Assembly (NCBI GenBank): GCA_035316025.1
Contig: DATFXL010000013.1
Span: 1 to 43,087 of the forward strand
Length of the DNA stretch: 43,087 bases
Source of the DNA: JALZAA01 sp035316025
GTDB lineage: Bacteria > Actinomycetota > Acidimicrobiia > IMCC26256 > JACDBD01
Direction of reading: 5' to 3'
Part shown: positions 30,154 to 38,828 of the stretch, piece after piece
How positions within the stretch are numbered: the first letter of the stretch is position 1
How the letters are laid out: every line of letters begins with the position of its first letter
Translations under genes and position numbers: made by a program
The notes under the pieces: generated by a model
What the model saw: only the letters and a program-made list of their open reading frames with translations
The model's database searches: none
What the model was told of the DNA's origin: nothing

Positions 30154-31982
30154 GCGGCGTACATCCTCTCGATGAGGTCGCTGAACTGGGCGGCGGCCAT
30201 ACCGCGGCGCACCTTCTGCGTCGCGGTGAGGGCGCCCGTCTCCTCGAGGTCGACCGGGAGCAGCTCGAAGCCCTGGATCTGTTCTTCGTCGTCGACCTGC
30301 CGGTTCACATCGTTCACGGCGCTCTCGACGAGCATCCGGACCTCGGCGTTGTCGATGAGATCGCGCTGGGTCGTGAACTGAAGGTTCTTCTGCTGGGCCC
30401 AGACCGAGACCATGCCGAGGTCGATCCCGACCAGCGCGGCAAGATACGGCCGGCGGTCGCCGATGACCATCGCGTCCCGCACGAACGGGGAGAACTTCAA
30501 CAGATTCTCGAGCTTGGCGGGCGAGATGTTGACGCCCGCCGCGGTCATCACGACGTCCTTCGTGCGTCCGGTGATCGAGAGGAAGCCGTCTTCGTCGAGC
30601 TCGCCGAGGTCGCCCGTGCGCAACCAACCGTCGATGTACGCGCGCTCGGTCCCCTCCTCGTCGCCGAGGTAGCCGAGGAAGTTCCCCGGGCTGCGGACGA
30701 GGATCTCGCCGTCGTCGGCGATCCGCACGTCGACCCCGGGCACCGGCCGCCCGACCTTGCCGATGCGCACGTCGTCGGCGGGCGTCGCAGTAGCCAGCGC
30801 GGTGTTCTCGGTCTGGCCGTACACCTCTCGCACCGGGACGCCGAGCGACCACATGTACTCGAGCACGTCGGGGGCGATCGGCGCCGCACCGGAGAGCGCG
30901 ACCCGGATGCGTGACATCCCCAGCTTCTTTCGCAACGACCGGCCGAGGAACAGCCATCCGAAGAGCTCGGAGAGCCGCCGACGCCGACGCCCCCGCATGC
31001 GCGGGGCGGCGATCTTCTTCCCGCGCCGTTGCCAGAAGTTGTAGTTCCAACGTTTGATGCGGCTGGCGTTTGCCACCCGGAACTGCACGCCGGCTGCGAG
31101 CCGTTCCCACACCCGTGGGACACCGAGGAAGAACGTCGGTTGGACCTCGCGCAGGTCGTTCGGGAAGGACTCGCCCCCTTCGCCGAAGTTCACGATGTAA
31201 CCGGCCCGCACGGCCACGATCACGGAGATCAGGCGCTCGGCGACGTGGCAGAGCGGGAGGTAGGACAGGATCTCGTCGTCACGCCGGGCGCCGTAGAAGC
31301 CGGCTGCCGTCTCGGCGGCGGCAATGATGTTGGCGTGCGACAGCATGACGCCCTGAGGCGGCCCGGCGGTCCCCGATGTGTACACGATGATCGCGACGTC
31401 GGGACCGCCGGGCAGCGACGCGACCGAGTCGCGCCACTCCCTGGGTGACCGCTGAAACCGTTGATCGCCGATCACTTCGAGCTCTTCGAGGCTGATCGTC
31501 GCCGGGTCTTCGAGCGATCGGATCCCGCGGGTGTCGATCACGACGATCTTCTCGAGGTGCGGGAGCTGATCGCGCACGAGCAGCATCTTGTCGAGCTGCT
31601 CCTCGTCCTCCACGATCACGACCTTCGACACGGAGTCGCCGAGCATGTGCGCGACCTCGGTCTCGGAGCTCGTCGGGTACACGCCGAGCGTCACACCGCC
31701 GATGCCCTGCGTCCCGAGGTCGGCGAAGAGCCACTCGGGCCGGTTCTCGGAGAGCACCGCGACCCGGTCGCCGGTGCCGACGCCGAGCTCCCGAAGCCCG
31801 AGCCCGACGCGGGTCGCGCGTCGCTCGTAATCCGCCCAGCTCATCTCCTCCCAGCGCCCGAGACGCTTGACCCGCAACGCCACGTCGCGGGCACGGGCGT
31901 CGACGTGCCGGACGAGCATCGCCGGCAGCGTCGCCGGTACGTCGGACGTGGGGACCCGAGGCGTCTCGACTGCGGTGCTCAC
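30150..31982 (-). CDS. Long-chain acyl-CoA synthetase (AMP-dependent) within the liv operon
   Basis: Activates a carboxylic acid to its acyl-CoA through an acyl-adenylate. 610 residues, ANL superfamily. Visible: the ATP loop YTSGTAGPPQGV (201-212), EVYGQTENTA (A5), the hinge TGDLGELDEDGFLSITGRTKDVV, and a late Lys in LTATQKVRR expected to be catalytic. The ATP loop departs from the usual TSGTTG-x-PKG: Thr to Ala and Lys to Gln. Length and the basic insert RMRGRRRRRLSELFG point to the long-chain (FadD15/Faa-like) group. Being between livG and livH with GTGA and ATGA overlaps, it should act on the transporter's cargo as it enters. Confidence 0.92.
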   Translation of the reverse strand: MSTAVETPRVPTSDVPATLPAMLVRHVDARARDVALRVKRLGRWEEMSWADYERRATRVGLGLRELGVGTGDRVAVLSENRPEWLFADLGTQGIGGVTLGVYPTSSETEVAHMLGDSVSKVVIVEDEEQLDKMLLVRDQLPHLEKIVVIDTRGIRSLEDPATISLEELEVIGDQRFQRSPREWRDSVASLPGGPDVAIIVYTSGTAGPPQGVMLSHANIIAAAETAAGFYGARRDDEILSYLPLCHVAERLISVIVAVRAGYIVNFGEGGESFPNDLREVQPTFFLGVPRVWERLAAGVQFRVANASRIKRWNYNFWQRRGKKIAAPRMRGRRRRRLSELFGWLFLGRSLRKKLGMSRIRVALSGAAPIAPDVLEYMWSLGVPVREVYGQTENTALATATPADDVRIGKVGRPVPGVDVRIADDGEILVRSPGNFLGYLGDEEGTERAYIDGWLRTGDLGELDEDGFLSITGRTKDVVMTAAGVNISPAKLENLLKFSPFVRDAMVIGDRRPYLAALVGIDLGMVSVWAQQKNLQFTTQRDLIDNAEVRMLVESAVNDVNRQVDDEEQIQGFELLPVDLEETGALTATQKVRRGMAAAQFSDLIERMYAA

Positions 31983-32803
31983 GCCGGTTGCCCCAGGTAC
32001 GCCTCGATGACACGCGCGTCCTGCTGGATCTCCTCGGGTCGGCCGCTGGCGATGGGACGTCCGAAATCGAGCGCGAGGACGCGATCGGCGATGTCCATCA
32101 CCAGACGCATGTCGTGCTCGACCAGGATCATGGACAGTTGCAGCTCGGCTCGGACCTGCAGGATGTAACGCGCCATGTCCTCGGTCTCCTCGAGGTTCAT
32201 GCCGGCCACGGGCTCGTCGAGCAACAGCAGCTTGGGTTCCATGGCCAGTGCACGGCCCAGCTCGATGCGCTTCTGGATCCCGTACGGGAGCATGCCCACC
32301 GGCAGATACCGGTACGGACCGAGCTCGATCAGGTCGATGATCTCCTCGACCCGGCGCCGGTTCTCGATCTCCTCCCGCTTCGCCCGCCCCCACCACACCG
32401 CGCCGGCCAGGAAACCGGTCTTCATCAGGTGATGCCGGCCGAGCAAGAGGTTGTCGATCACGTTCAAGTTCACGAAGAGGCCCAGATTCTGGAACGTGCG
32501 CGCGATGCCGAGATGGGCGGTCGCCGGCGGCCGCATGCCCACGAGCTCGCGGCCCTCGAAGCGAATCGTGCCTTCCTGCGGGCGGTACACGCCGTTGAGA
32601 CAGTTGAAGATCGACGTCTTGCCGGCGCCGTTCGGGCCGATGATCGAGAACAGCTCGTTGCGGTTGACGTGGAACGTCACGTCCTGCAGGGCTGTGACAC
32701 CGCCGAAACGCAGCGTCACGTCGTTCACGGCGAGAAGGGCGGAGGCGCGGGAAGCGCCTCCCTCCCGGGGCGTCTGCTCCTCCTCCCAATGGATCGTGCT
32801 CAC
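31979..32803 (-). CDS. livG: Branched-chain-type ABC transporter ATP-binding protein LivG
   Basis: 274 residues; Walker A GPNGAGKTS (56-64), Walker B LLLLDEPVAGMN, H-loop LVEHDM. The ABC signature is the degenerate LPYGIQKRIELGRAL, with Pro for the usual Ser. A 20-residue N-terminal extension rich in Glu and Ser precedes the fold. The GTG at 32803 overlaps the livF stop (GTGA), which I prefer to GTG 32812. Forms the ATPase dimer with LivF. Confidence 0.92.
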   Translation of the reverse strand: MSTIHWEEEQTPREGGASRASALLAVNDVTLRFGGVTALQDVTFHVNRNELFSIIGPNGAGKTSIFNCLNGVYRPQEGTIRFEGRELVGMRPPATAHLGIARTFQNLGLFVNLNVIDNLLLGRHHLMKTGFLAGAVWWGRAKREEIENRRRVEEIIDLIELGPYRYLPVGMLPYGIQKRIELGRALAMEPKLLLLDEPVAGMNLEETEDMARYILQVRAELQLSMILVEHDMRLVMDIADRVLALDFGRPIASGRPEEIQQDARVIEAYLGQPA

Positions 32804-33615
32804 GCCGTCCACCGCTTTCTGCGCCGGTAGCTCTTGAGGTCGCGGAACGAGCGCTGACCGGCCTCACCGACCCCCAGATAGAACTCCTGGATGTCCGAGT
32901 CTGCGAGCATCGCCTGGCCCGGCCCCTCCTTGACGATCGATCCGTTCTCCATCACGTACCCGCGGGCGGCGATCGAGAGCGCCATGGTCGCGTTCTGCTC
33001 GACGAGCAGGACACTGGTCCCCGAGTTGTTGATCTCGACGATGAGATCGCGGATCTGCTGCACGATGAGCGGCGCCAGCCCGAGCGACGGCTCGTCCAGC
33101 AACAGCAGCTTCGGCGCCGCCATCATCGCCCGGGCCATGGCGACCATCTGCTGCTCTCCGCCCGAGAGATAACCGGCCGTCTGACGGTGGCGTTCCTTCA
33201 AGACGGGGAACAGTTCGAGGACCTTCTCGTAACTTTTCTTCACGCCGGCGCGATCGTGTCGCGAGTACGCGCCGGCGCGGAGGTTCTCGTCGACGGTGAG
33301 CTCAGCGAAGATGCGCCGACCTTCCATCACCTGAGCCATACCGCGACGGACGATCGCGGATGCATCGAGTCGGTCGATGCGCTGCCCGGAGAACTCGACC
33401 GTCCCGCGGGGAACGGAACCGCGGTGGAATCGCAGGAGGCCCGAGACGGCGCGGAGCAACGATGTCTTGCCGGCGCCATTCGCACCCAGCAGCGTGATGA
33501 TCTGCCCCTGCTGGACGTCGAGGCTGACGCCGCGCAACACCTGAATGGCCGCGCCGTAGACGACTTCGAGGTTTCGCACGGCGAGGATCGGCCCGCTCCC
33601 ATCCCCCGAGACCAC
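32800..33615 (-). CDS. livF: Branched-chain-type ABC transporter ATP-binding protein LivF
   Basis: 271 residues; Walker A GANGAGKT (44-51), signature LSGGEQQMVAMARAMM, Walker B LLLLDEPSLGL, and the LivF-typical H-loop variant LVEQN. First gene of the operon livF-livG-synthetase-livH-livM-binding protein. I start it at GTG 33615 because TAGTGT lies seven nt upstream and a TTGAGC -35 a further 17 bp on; the in-frame TTG at 33651 is part of that -35. The C-terminus (GQRSFRDLKSYRRRKRW) is a basic tail. Confidence 0.92.
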   Translation of the reverse strand: MVSGDGSGPILAVRNLEVVYGAAIQVLRGVSLDVQQGQIITLLGANGAGKTSLLRAVSGLLRFHRGSVPRGTVEFSGQRIDRLDASAIVRRGMAQVMEGRRIFAELTVDENLRAGAYSRHDRAGVKKSYEKVLELFPVLKERHRQTAGYLSGGEQQMVAMARAMMAAPKLLLLDEPSLGLAPLIVQQIRDLIVEINNSGTSVLLVEQNATMALSIAARGYVMENGSIVKEGPGQAMLADSDIQEFYLGVGEAGQRSFRDLKSYRRRKRWTA

Positions 33616-33622
33616 GTGCGGG

Positions 33623-33651
33623 ACACTAACGACCGTGATTGCCCCGCTCAA
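33623..33651 (-). promoter_or_regulatory. Predicted leaderless promoter of the liv operon
   Basis: Minus strand -35 TTGAGC (33651..33646), 17-bp spacer, -10 TAGTGT (33628..33623), then seven nt to the GTG start of livF. The same TAGTGT hexamer is the predicted -10 of the TetR-diiron unit. It overlaps a GCCCCGC/GCGGGGC inverted repeat that may terminate dapB. Confidence 0.6.
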
Positions 33652-33670
33652 GGGCGCGGGGTGCGCGGGG

Positions 33671-34462
33671 CTAGAGGTCGAGCAGCGTGTCGAGGCCTAC
33701 CGTGAGGCCCGGCTGATCGCACACGCGCCGGATCGCGAGCAGGACGCCCGGCATGTACGACGTCCGATCGTAGGAATCGTGGCGGATCGTGAGCGACTGA
33801 CCCGTCGTGCCGAGCACGACCTCGTGGTGGGCGACCAGGCCGCGGATGCGCAGCGAATGCACTCGGATGCCGCCGGCGCCGGCTCCGCCGCGCGCGCCCT
33901 CGGCAACGACGGTCCTGGTCGGATCGGCCGCCCACGTGTCGGAAGCGTCGGCGATGCGTTGCACCGTCATCATCGCCGTTCCCGACGGCGCGTCGACCTT
34001 GTTGTCGTGATGGAGCTCGATCACCTCGGCCGTCTCGAAGAACGGCGCTGCCAACTCGGCCAGGCGCATCATCAGCACCGCGCCGATGGCGAAGTTGGGT
34101 GCGATCACCGCGTTGGCAACGCCGTCGGCGAAGCGCTTCCGCAGCGCGTCCAAGTCGTCGGCGGTGAACCCGGTCGTCCCGACCACGGCGTGCACACCGT
34201 TGTCGGCGCACCAATCGAGGTTGCTCCGGGCGGCGTCGATCACGGTGAAGTCGACGGCGACCTCGGCCTCGGCGTCGGCGAGCGCCGGCGGCCCCGCGGC
34301 CACCTGCAGGCCGGTGCCGTGCAAGCCGATCTGGTCGAGGTCGATCCCGGCGTGTTGGGGATCGACGGCGGCGACCAGCTCGAGGTCGGGATCGTCGACG
34401 ACGGCCTGACACACGTGCCGGCCCATGCGCCCACCGGCCCCCAACACGCCGACGCGGATCAT
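33671..34462 (-). CDS. dapB: 4-hydroxy-tetrahydrodipicolinate reductase
   Basis: NAD(P)H-dependent reductase giving tetrahydrodipicolinate, the substrate of DapD. 263 residues: nucleotide-binding GVLGAGGRMGR at the N-terminus, VGTTGF, and the active-site signature ELHHDNKVDAPSGTA. ATG 34462 is used (GAGGGGG upstream); a TTG immediately before it is part of the spacing. It is followed by the liv operon and preceded by the M16 gene, as in Streptomyces-type order, but neither dapA nor thyX is present between it and rnj. Confidence 0.94.
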   Translation of the reverse strand: MIRVGVLGAGGRMGRHVCQAVVDDPDLELVAAVDPQHAGIDLDQIGLHGTGLQVAAGPPALADAEAEVAVDFTVIDAARSNLDWCADNGVHAVVGTTGFTADDLDALRKRFADGVANAVIAPNFAIGAVLMMRLAELAAPFFETAEVIELHHDNKVDAPSGTAMMTVQRIADASDTWAADPTRTVVAEGARGGAGAGGIRVHSLRIRGLVAHHEVVLGTTGQSLTIRHDSYDRTSYMPGVLLAIRRVCDQPGLTVGLDTLLDL

Positions 34463-34504
34463 CAATCCCCCTCTGTCGCCCTCTCAGGCTCGGGCTCCCG
34501 CTCC

Positions 34505-34526
34505 GGCGGTCGGCAAAGCCACCGCC
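34505..34526 (-). terminator. Hairpin between the M16 gene and dapB
   Basis: GGCGGT and ACCGCC with inner GGC/GCC around an AAA loop, one bulged base, in the 118-bp gap. Possible terminator of the pnp-M16 unit; no U tract. Confidence 0.45.
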
Positions 34527-34580
34527 TCCGCCGAAGAAGGGTAAGACTCAGCGCCCTCGCAGGCGAACGGGCAGGCCGGG

Positions 34581-35873
34581 TCAGCCGAGCGCACCGATCG
34601 CGGCCTCGTCGACCGGCCCGACGACCGCGAGCGTGCGGGGACCGGCCGAGAAGAGGCGAGACACGACGCGGGCGACGTCGTCCGACGTCACGGCGTCGAC
34701 ACGCGCGACGACGTCGTCGAGCGACGGTGCCTCGCCGAGCATCAGCTCGCTGCTCCCCAACCGGTGCATTCGGCTGTTCGACGTCTCGAGCGACAGTGCC
34801 ATCGAGCCCTTGAGATGGCCCTTCGCAGCGGACAGCTCGTCGTTACTGATCCCGCGGTCGCGGATGACGCGATCAAGCTCGGCGTCGATGACGTCGACAC
34901 TCTGCGCGACCCGGCTGGGTGCGGTGCCGACGTACACACCGAACGCCCCGGTCTCGAGATACGCCATGCGATACGAGTACACCGAGTACGCCAGACCCCT
35001 GCGTTCGCGTACCTCCTGGAACAGCCGCGACGACATTCCGCCGCCGAGCGCCTGATTGAGGACGGTAAGCGGATAACGATCCGGGTCGTCGCGCGGGATC
35101 CCGCGCGTACCCACGATCACATGCACTTGTTCGCCGGGCTTCGTCAGGACGGCGCGTGGCTGGGCGGGGGCGAGCCCTTGCACCGACCGTCCGAGATCGA
35201 CCTGCGGAACGTATCGGAGCGCGGCGGGATGCGACGACAGACGGTCGACGACGTGGTCGTGGTCGAGGTTGCCGGCGGCCGCGACGACGATCTCCGAAGG
35301 TCCGTAGTTGCGGCCATGGAACTGTTCGATCGAATCACGAGTCATGTCGGTGATCGACTTCTCGGAACCGAGCACTTCGCGCCCGAGCGGGTGGTCGGGG
35401 AACATGGCCTCCGAGAACAGCTCGTGAACGAGATCGTCGGGCGCGTCGTCCCGCATGCGGATCTCCTCGAGGATCACGTTCCGTTCCGCTTCGACATCGG
35501 TCGGCCGCAACGCGGGCGCCCAGATGACGTCGGCCAGGGTGTCGATCGCGAGGTCGAGCTGGTCGTCGGGCACACGCACGTAGAAGGAGGTCATCTCCTG
35601 AGCCGTGAACGCGTTCATGTCGCCGCCGACGGACTCGACCGCGTGCGCGATCTGCGACGCGGTTCGGTCGGCGGTGCCCTTGAAGAGCAAGTGCTCGAGG
35701 AAGTGGCTGGCGCCGAACTCGTCCTCTCGCTCATCGCGAGATCCGACACCGACCCAGAAGCCGATGCTGACCGACCGCAGCGCGGGCAGCGCTTCGGTGA
35801 CGATCCGCAGGCCGGAATCCAACTTGGCTCGGCGGATGTCACGCCCTGCCGGTCCGGTGCCGGCCGGGCCCAT
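34581..35873 (-). CDS. M16-family zinc peptidase (processing peptidase-like)
   Basis: 430 residues. The inverted zinc motif H57-F-L-E60-H61 is in the N-terminal half with a distal acidic ligand in the ERNVILEEI helix (about 135), so the protein should be catalytic; the C-terminal half has the R-G-L-A-Y-S-V-Y motif (ERRGLAYSVYSYR) for substrate positioning. Members degrade or process short, unstructured peptides. Its place directly after pnp is conserved across actinobacteria and firmicutes. Start is ATG 35873 or GTG 35876, seven bases or less from the pnp stop, so it is translationally coupled to pnp. Probably cytoplasmic: no signal peptide. Confidence 0.9.
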   Translation of the reverse strand: MGPAGTGPAGRDIRRAKLDSGLRIVTEALPALRSVSIGFWVGVGSRDEREDEFGASHFLEHLLFKGTADRTASQIAHAVESVGGDMNAFTAQEMTSFYVRVPDDQLDLAIDTLADVIWAPALRPTDVEAERNVILEEIRMRDDAPDDLVHELFSEAMFPDHPLGREVLGSEKSITDMTRDSIEQFHGRNYGPSEIVVAAAGNLDHDHVVDRLSSHPAALRYVPQVDLGRSVQGLAPAQPRAVLTKPGEQVHVIVGTRGIPRDDPDRYPLTVLNQALGGGMSSRLFQEVRERRGLAYSVYSYRMAYLETGAFGVYVGTAPSRVAQSVDVIDAELDRVIRDRGISNDELSAAKGHLKGSMALSLETSNSRMHRLGSSELMLGEAPSLDDVVARVDAVTSDDVARVVSRLFSAGPRTLAVVGPVDEAAIGALG

Positions 35874-35877
35874 CACG

Positions 35878-38367
35878 CTACCGACTGCCGCCGCGGCCGC
35901 CGCGTCGGCGTCCGCCACCGCCACCTCGGCGTTCCGGTCGCCCTGCGTCGGCCGGGCCGAGGTCGCCGAATTCGTCGCGAGCCTGACTCTCCCAGTGCTG
36001 CTCGAAGGACACGGATTCCCTTGTTCGTCCGCCGCGGCCACGGCCACGTGCGGATGCTCGATCCCGTTCGCCGCGGCCGGCACGAGCCGGGCTGCCCGAC
36101 TCGCCGTCTCCGGCTTGCTGGCGCTCGCCTGATCCGCCGTCGGTCGGCGGAGGTGAACCACTCGCGTCGTCATCGTCCACCAGCGACAACGAGAGCTTGC
36201 CCTGGTTGTCGATGTCGGAAACGCGGACTTCCACCTCGTCGCCGAGGTTCAGGACGTCCTCGACACGGTCGATGCGCCGGCCCCCGCCCAGCTTCGAGAT
36301 GTGGAGCAGCCCGTCCCGGCCGGGGAGGATGTTCACGAAGGCGCCGAACTTGGTGATGTTCACGACCTTGCCGTCGTAGACCCCGCCGATCTCGGCCATG
36401 GGCGGGTCGAGGATCAGGTCGATCCGCCGGCGAGCCTCCTCGACCTGCGAGCCGTCCTTGGAGCCGATCGTCACCGTGCCCACCACGCCGTCGTCGTTGA
36501 CCGAGATGTCGGCGCCCGTCTCGAGCGTGATGGCGTTGATCACCTTCCCCTTCGGGCCGATGACCTCGCCGATCTTGTCGAGTGGGATCTCGAAGCTCAC
36601 GATCTTCGGCGCCCGCTCCCGGACGTCGGACCGCGGCTCGGGGATGGCGTCGTGGAGGACGCCGAGGATCTTCAGGCGCGCATCCTTGGCCTGACGGAGC
36701 GCCTGGGCGAGCACGTCAGCCGGCAGCCCGTCGATCTTCGTGTCGAGCTGCAATGCGGTCACGAAGTCCTCGGTGCCGGCAACCTTGAAGTCCATGTCGC
36801 CGAACGCGTCCTCGGCTCCCAGGATGTCGGTCAACGTCGTGTACTTGCCGTCGGCGTACACGAGCCCCATGGCGATCCCGGCGACGGGTGCCTTGACGGG
36901 GACGCCGGCGTCCATGAGCGAGAGCGTCGAGCCGCAGACCGACGCCATCGACGTGGAGCCGTTCGACGACAGCACTTCGGAGACGACCCGCATCGTGTAC
37001 GGCCACTCTTCGGCGCTCGGGAGGACGGGCACGAGCGCCCGTTCCGCCAGCGCGCCGTGTCCGATCTCCCGCCGCTTCGGAGACCCGACGCGGCCGACCT
37101 CGCCGGTCGAGAACGGCGGGAAGTTGTAGTGGTGCATGTAGCGCTTGCGCTCGTCGACGCCGATCGTGTCGAGGATCTGCTCCAAGCGCGGCATGGCCAG
37201 CGTGGCCACGCTCAGCACCTGGGTCTCACCCCGTTGGAACAGGCCGGAGCCGTGTGCGGTAGAGATCACGCCGACCTCGGCCGCGAGCGGCCGGATGTCG
37301 GACGGGCCACGCCCGTCGATCCGGGCGCCGTCGTTGACGATGCGCTTGCGTACGACGTCCTTCTGCAGCGACCGGAACGCCTTCTTGACCTGACCGGCCC
37401 CGTCGGCGAACTGCGCGGGCGATTCCGGCGTTCCGCACAGCTTCTCGACGACCTGCGCCTCGAGCTCGTGCGTGCGCTCCTCGCGCGGGGTCTTGTCGGC
37501 GATCGTCATCGCCTCTTCGACGTCAGCGCGGGCGGCGTCCTCGACCGCGGCGTAGACGTCCTGGTCGTAATCAGTGTGGAGCTCGTACGCGATCGGCTCG
37601 ATCGGACCGTGCGCCGCCTCGTACGCGGCACCCAACTCGAGCTGCAGGTCGATCGACACCCCGATCCAGCGCTTCGATGCCTCCAGGCCGTCGGCGATGA
37701 GCTCCTCGGTCATCCGCGGCGCACCCTGCTCGTACAGCTCGTACGTCGCCTCGGTCCCACCGGCCTCGACCATCATGATCGCCACATCGCCGCCGTCGAC
37801 GCGCCGGCCGGCGACGACGAGCTCGAACGTGGACTCGTCACCCTGCTGGTAGGTGGGATGTGCGATCCACTCGCCGTTGTGGTGCGCCAGCCGAACCGCG
37901 CCGATCGGACCGTTGAACGGGATGCCGGACACGGTCAGCGCGGCCGAGGCGCCATTGATCGATGCGACGTCGTGCGGGTTCTCGAGGTCGGCGCCGACAA
38001 TCGTCGAGATGACCTGCACCTCGTTGCGGAACCCGTCCGGGAAGGACGGCCGCAACGGCCGGTCCGTGAGCCGGCATGTCAGGATGGCTTGCTCACCGGG
38101 ACGACCCTCGCGGCGGAAGAACGACCCCGGGATCTTCCCGGCGGCGTACATCCGCTCCTCGACGTCGACCGTCAACGGGAAGAAGTCGATCCCTTCCCGG
38201 GGCTTGTCGGTGACGACGGTGGTGAGCACCGTTGTGTCGCCGATCTTGACCAGCACGGCGCCGTCGGCCATCTGCGCCAGACGCCCGGTCTCGAACGACA
38301 TGGTCGTGCCGACGTCGTTGACGACGCCTTCCACGCGCACTGCGCTCTTCTCGTCGGTAGCAGGCAT
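35878..38367 (-). CDS. pnp: Polyribonucleotide nucleotidyltransferase with Arg/Gly-rich tail
   Basis: 3'-5' phosphorolytic exoribonuclease. 829 residues: RNase PH-like core 1 (about 10-240, FFRREG at 83-88), an alpha-helical linker, catalytic core 2 (about 345-565) with D520 and D526 in GAEDAFGDMDF, KH domain with GPKG (604-607), S1 domain (about 661-730) and then a ~100-residue extension. The extension is acidic and polar at first (731-770), then rich in Arg and Gly and ends RRGGGGGRRRGGRGGSR. ATG 38367 has GAGGAG nine nt upstream; a 174-bp gap to rpsO holds a small GCGCC/GGCGC hairpin (38516-38528). Confidence 0.96.
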   Translation of the reverse strand: MPATDEKSAVRVEGVVNDVGTTMSFETGRLAQMADGAVLVKIGDTTVLTTVVTDKPREGIDFFPLTVDVEERMYAAGKIPGSFFRREGRPGEQAILTCRLTDRPLRPSFPDGFRNEVQVISTIVGADLENPHDVASINGASAALTVSGIPFNGPIGAVRLAHHNGEWIAHPTYQQGDESTFELVVAGRRVDGGDVAIMMVEAGGTEATYELYEQGAPRMTEELIADGLEASKRWIGVSIDLQLELGAAYEAAHGPIEPIAYELHTDYDQDVYAAVEDAARADVEEAMTIADKTPREERTHELEAQVVEKLCGTPESPAQFADGAGQVKKAFRSLQKDVVRKRIVNDGARIDGRGPSDIRPLAAEVGVISTAHGSGLFQRGETQVLSVATLAMPRLEQILDTIGVDERKRYMHHYNFPPFSTGEVGRVGSPKRREIGHGALAERALVPVLPSAEEWPYTMRVVSEVLSSNGSTSMASVCGSTLSLMDAGVPVKAPVAGIAMGLVYADGKYTTLTDILGAEDAFGDMDFKVAGTEDFVTALQLDTKIDGLPADVLAQALRQAKDARLKILGVLHDAIPEPRSDVRERAPKIVSFEIPLDKIGEVIGPKGKVINAITLETGADISVNDDGVVGTVTIGSKDGSQVEEARRRIDLILDPPMAEIGGVYDGKVVNITKFGAFVNILPGRDGLLHISKLGGGRRIDRVEDVLNLGDEVEVRVSDIDNQGKLSLSLVDDDDASGSPPPTDGGSGERQQAGDGESGSPARAGRGERDRASARGRGRGGRTRESVSFEQHWESQARDEFGDLGPADAGRPERRGGGGGRRRGGRGGSR

Positions 38368-38541
38368 GGAACCCGCTCCTCTCTCTCCGCTTGTCCTACG
38401 GAGATCGTCGAGAGGCCTCGGTTCCCAGTGGTCACCGTCCGGACGCCGGGCCCGGGCGCTGGCAACTGACAACCGACCGCCCCTGCTCTCCTTTTCTCCT
38501 GTTCCTTCGTCTTCGGCGCCGGAGGCGCGGAAGTCGATCCC

Positions 38542-38799
38542 CTATCGCCGGAGGCCGAGCCTCGCGATGAGCGCTCGATACCGCTCGACGTCGTTCCGCC
38601 GGAGGTAATCGAGCAACCGGCGCCGGCGTCCGACGAGCACGAGCAGTCCCCGGCGCGAGTGATGGTCCTTGGCATGGACCTTCAGGTGGTCGGTCAGGTG
38701 GTTGATCCGCTCGGTGAGCAGCGCCACCTGCACCTCCGGTGAGCCGGTGTCGGTCTCGTGGAGGCGGTGCTCGGCGATCGTGGCCGCGGTGTCTGGCAT
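38542..38799 (-). CDS. rpsO: 30S ribosomal protein S15
   Basis: 85 residues, slightly shorter than the usual 88-89 at the N-terminus. Family blocks are clear: DTGSPEVQVALLTERINHLTDHLK, HHSRRGLLVLVGRRRRLLDYL and YRALIARLGLR. It binds the central junction of 16S rRNA. The ATG has TAAGCT only five nt upstream and no ribosome binding site, so it may be leaderless. Position between ribF and pnp is the standard bacterial one. Confidence 0.96.
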   Translation of the reverse strand: MPDTAATIAEHRLHETDTGSPEVQVALLTERINHLTDHLKVHAKDHHSRRGLLVLVGRRRRLLDYLRRNDVERYRALIARLGLRR

Positions 38800-38828
38800 G
38801 CGAAAGCTTAGTCTTCGTGCTGACGTGG

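Noticed and set aside
33613..33651. TTG 33651 as the start of livF
   Set aside because: The TTG is better explained as the first bases of the -35 TTGAGC; no ribosome binding site precedes it, and GTG 33615 fits a leaderless start.
36301..38469. 722-codon plus-strand frame opposite pnp
   Set aside because: Antisense shadow of pnp, whose domains are complete.
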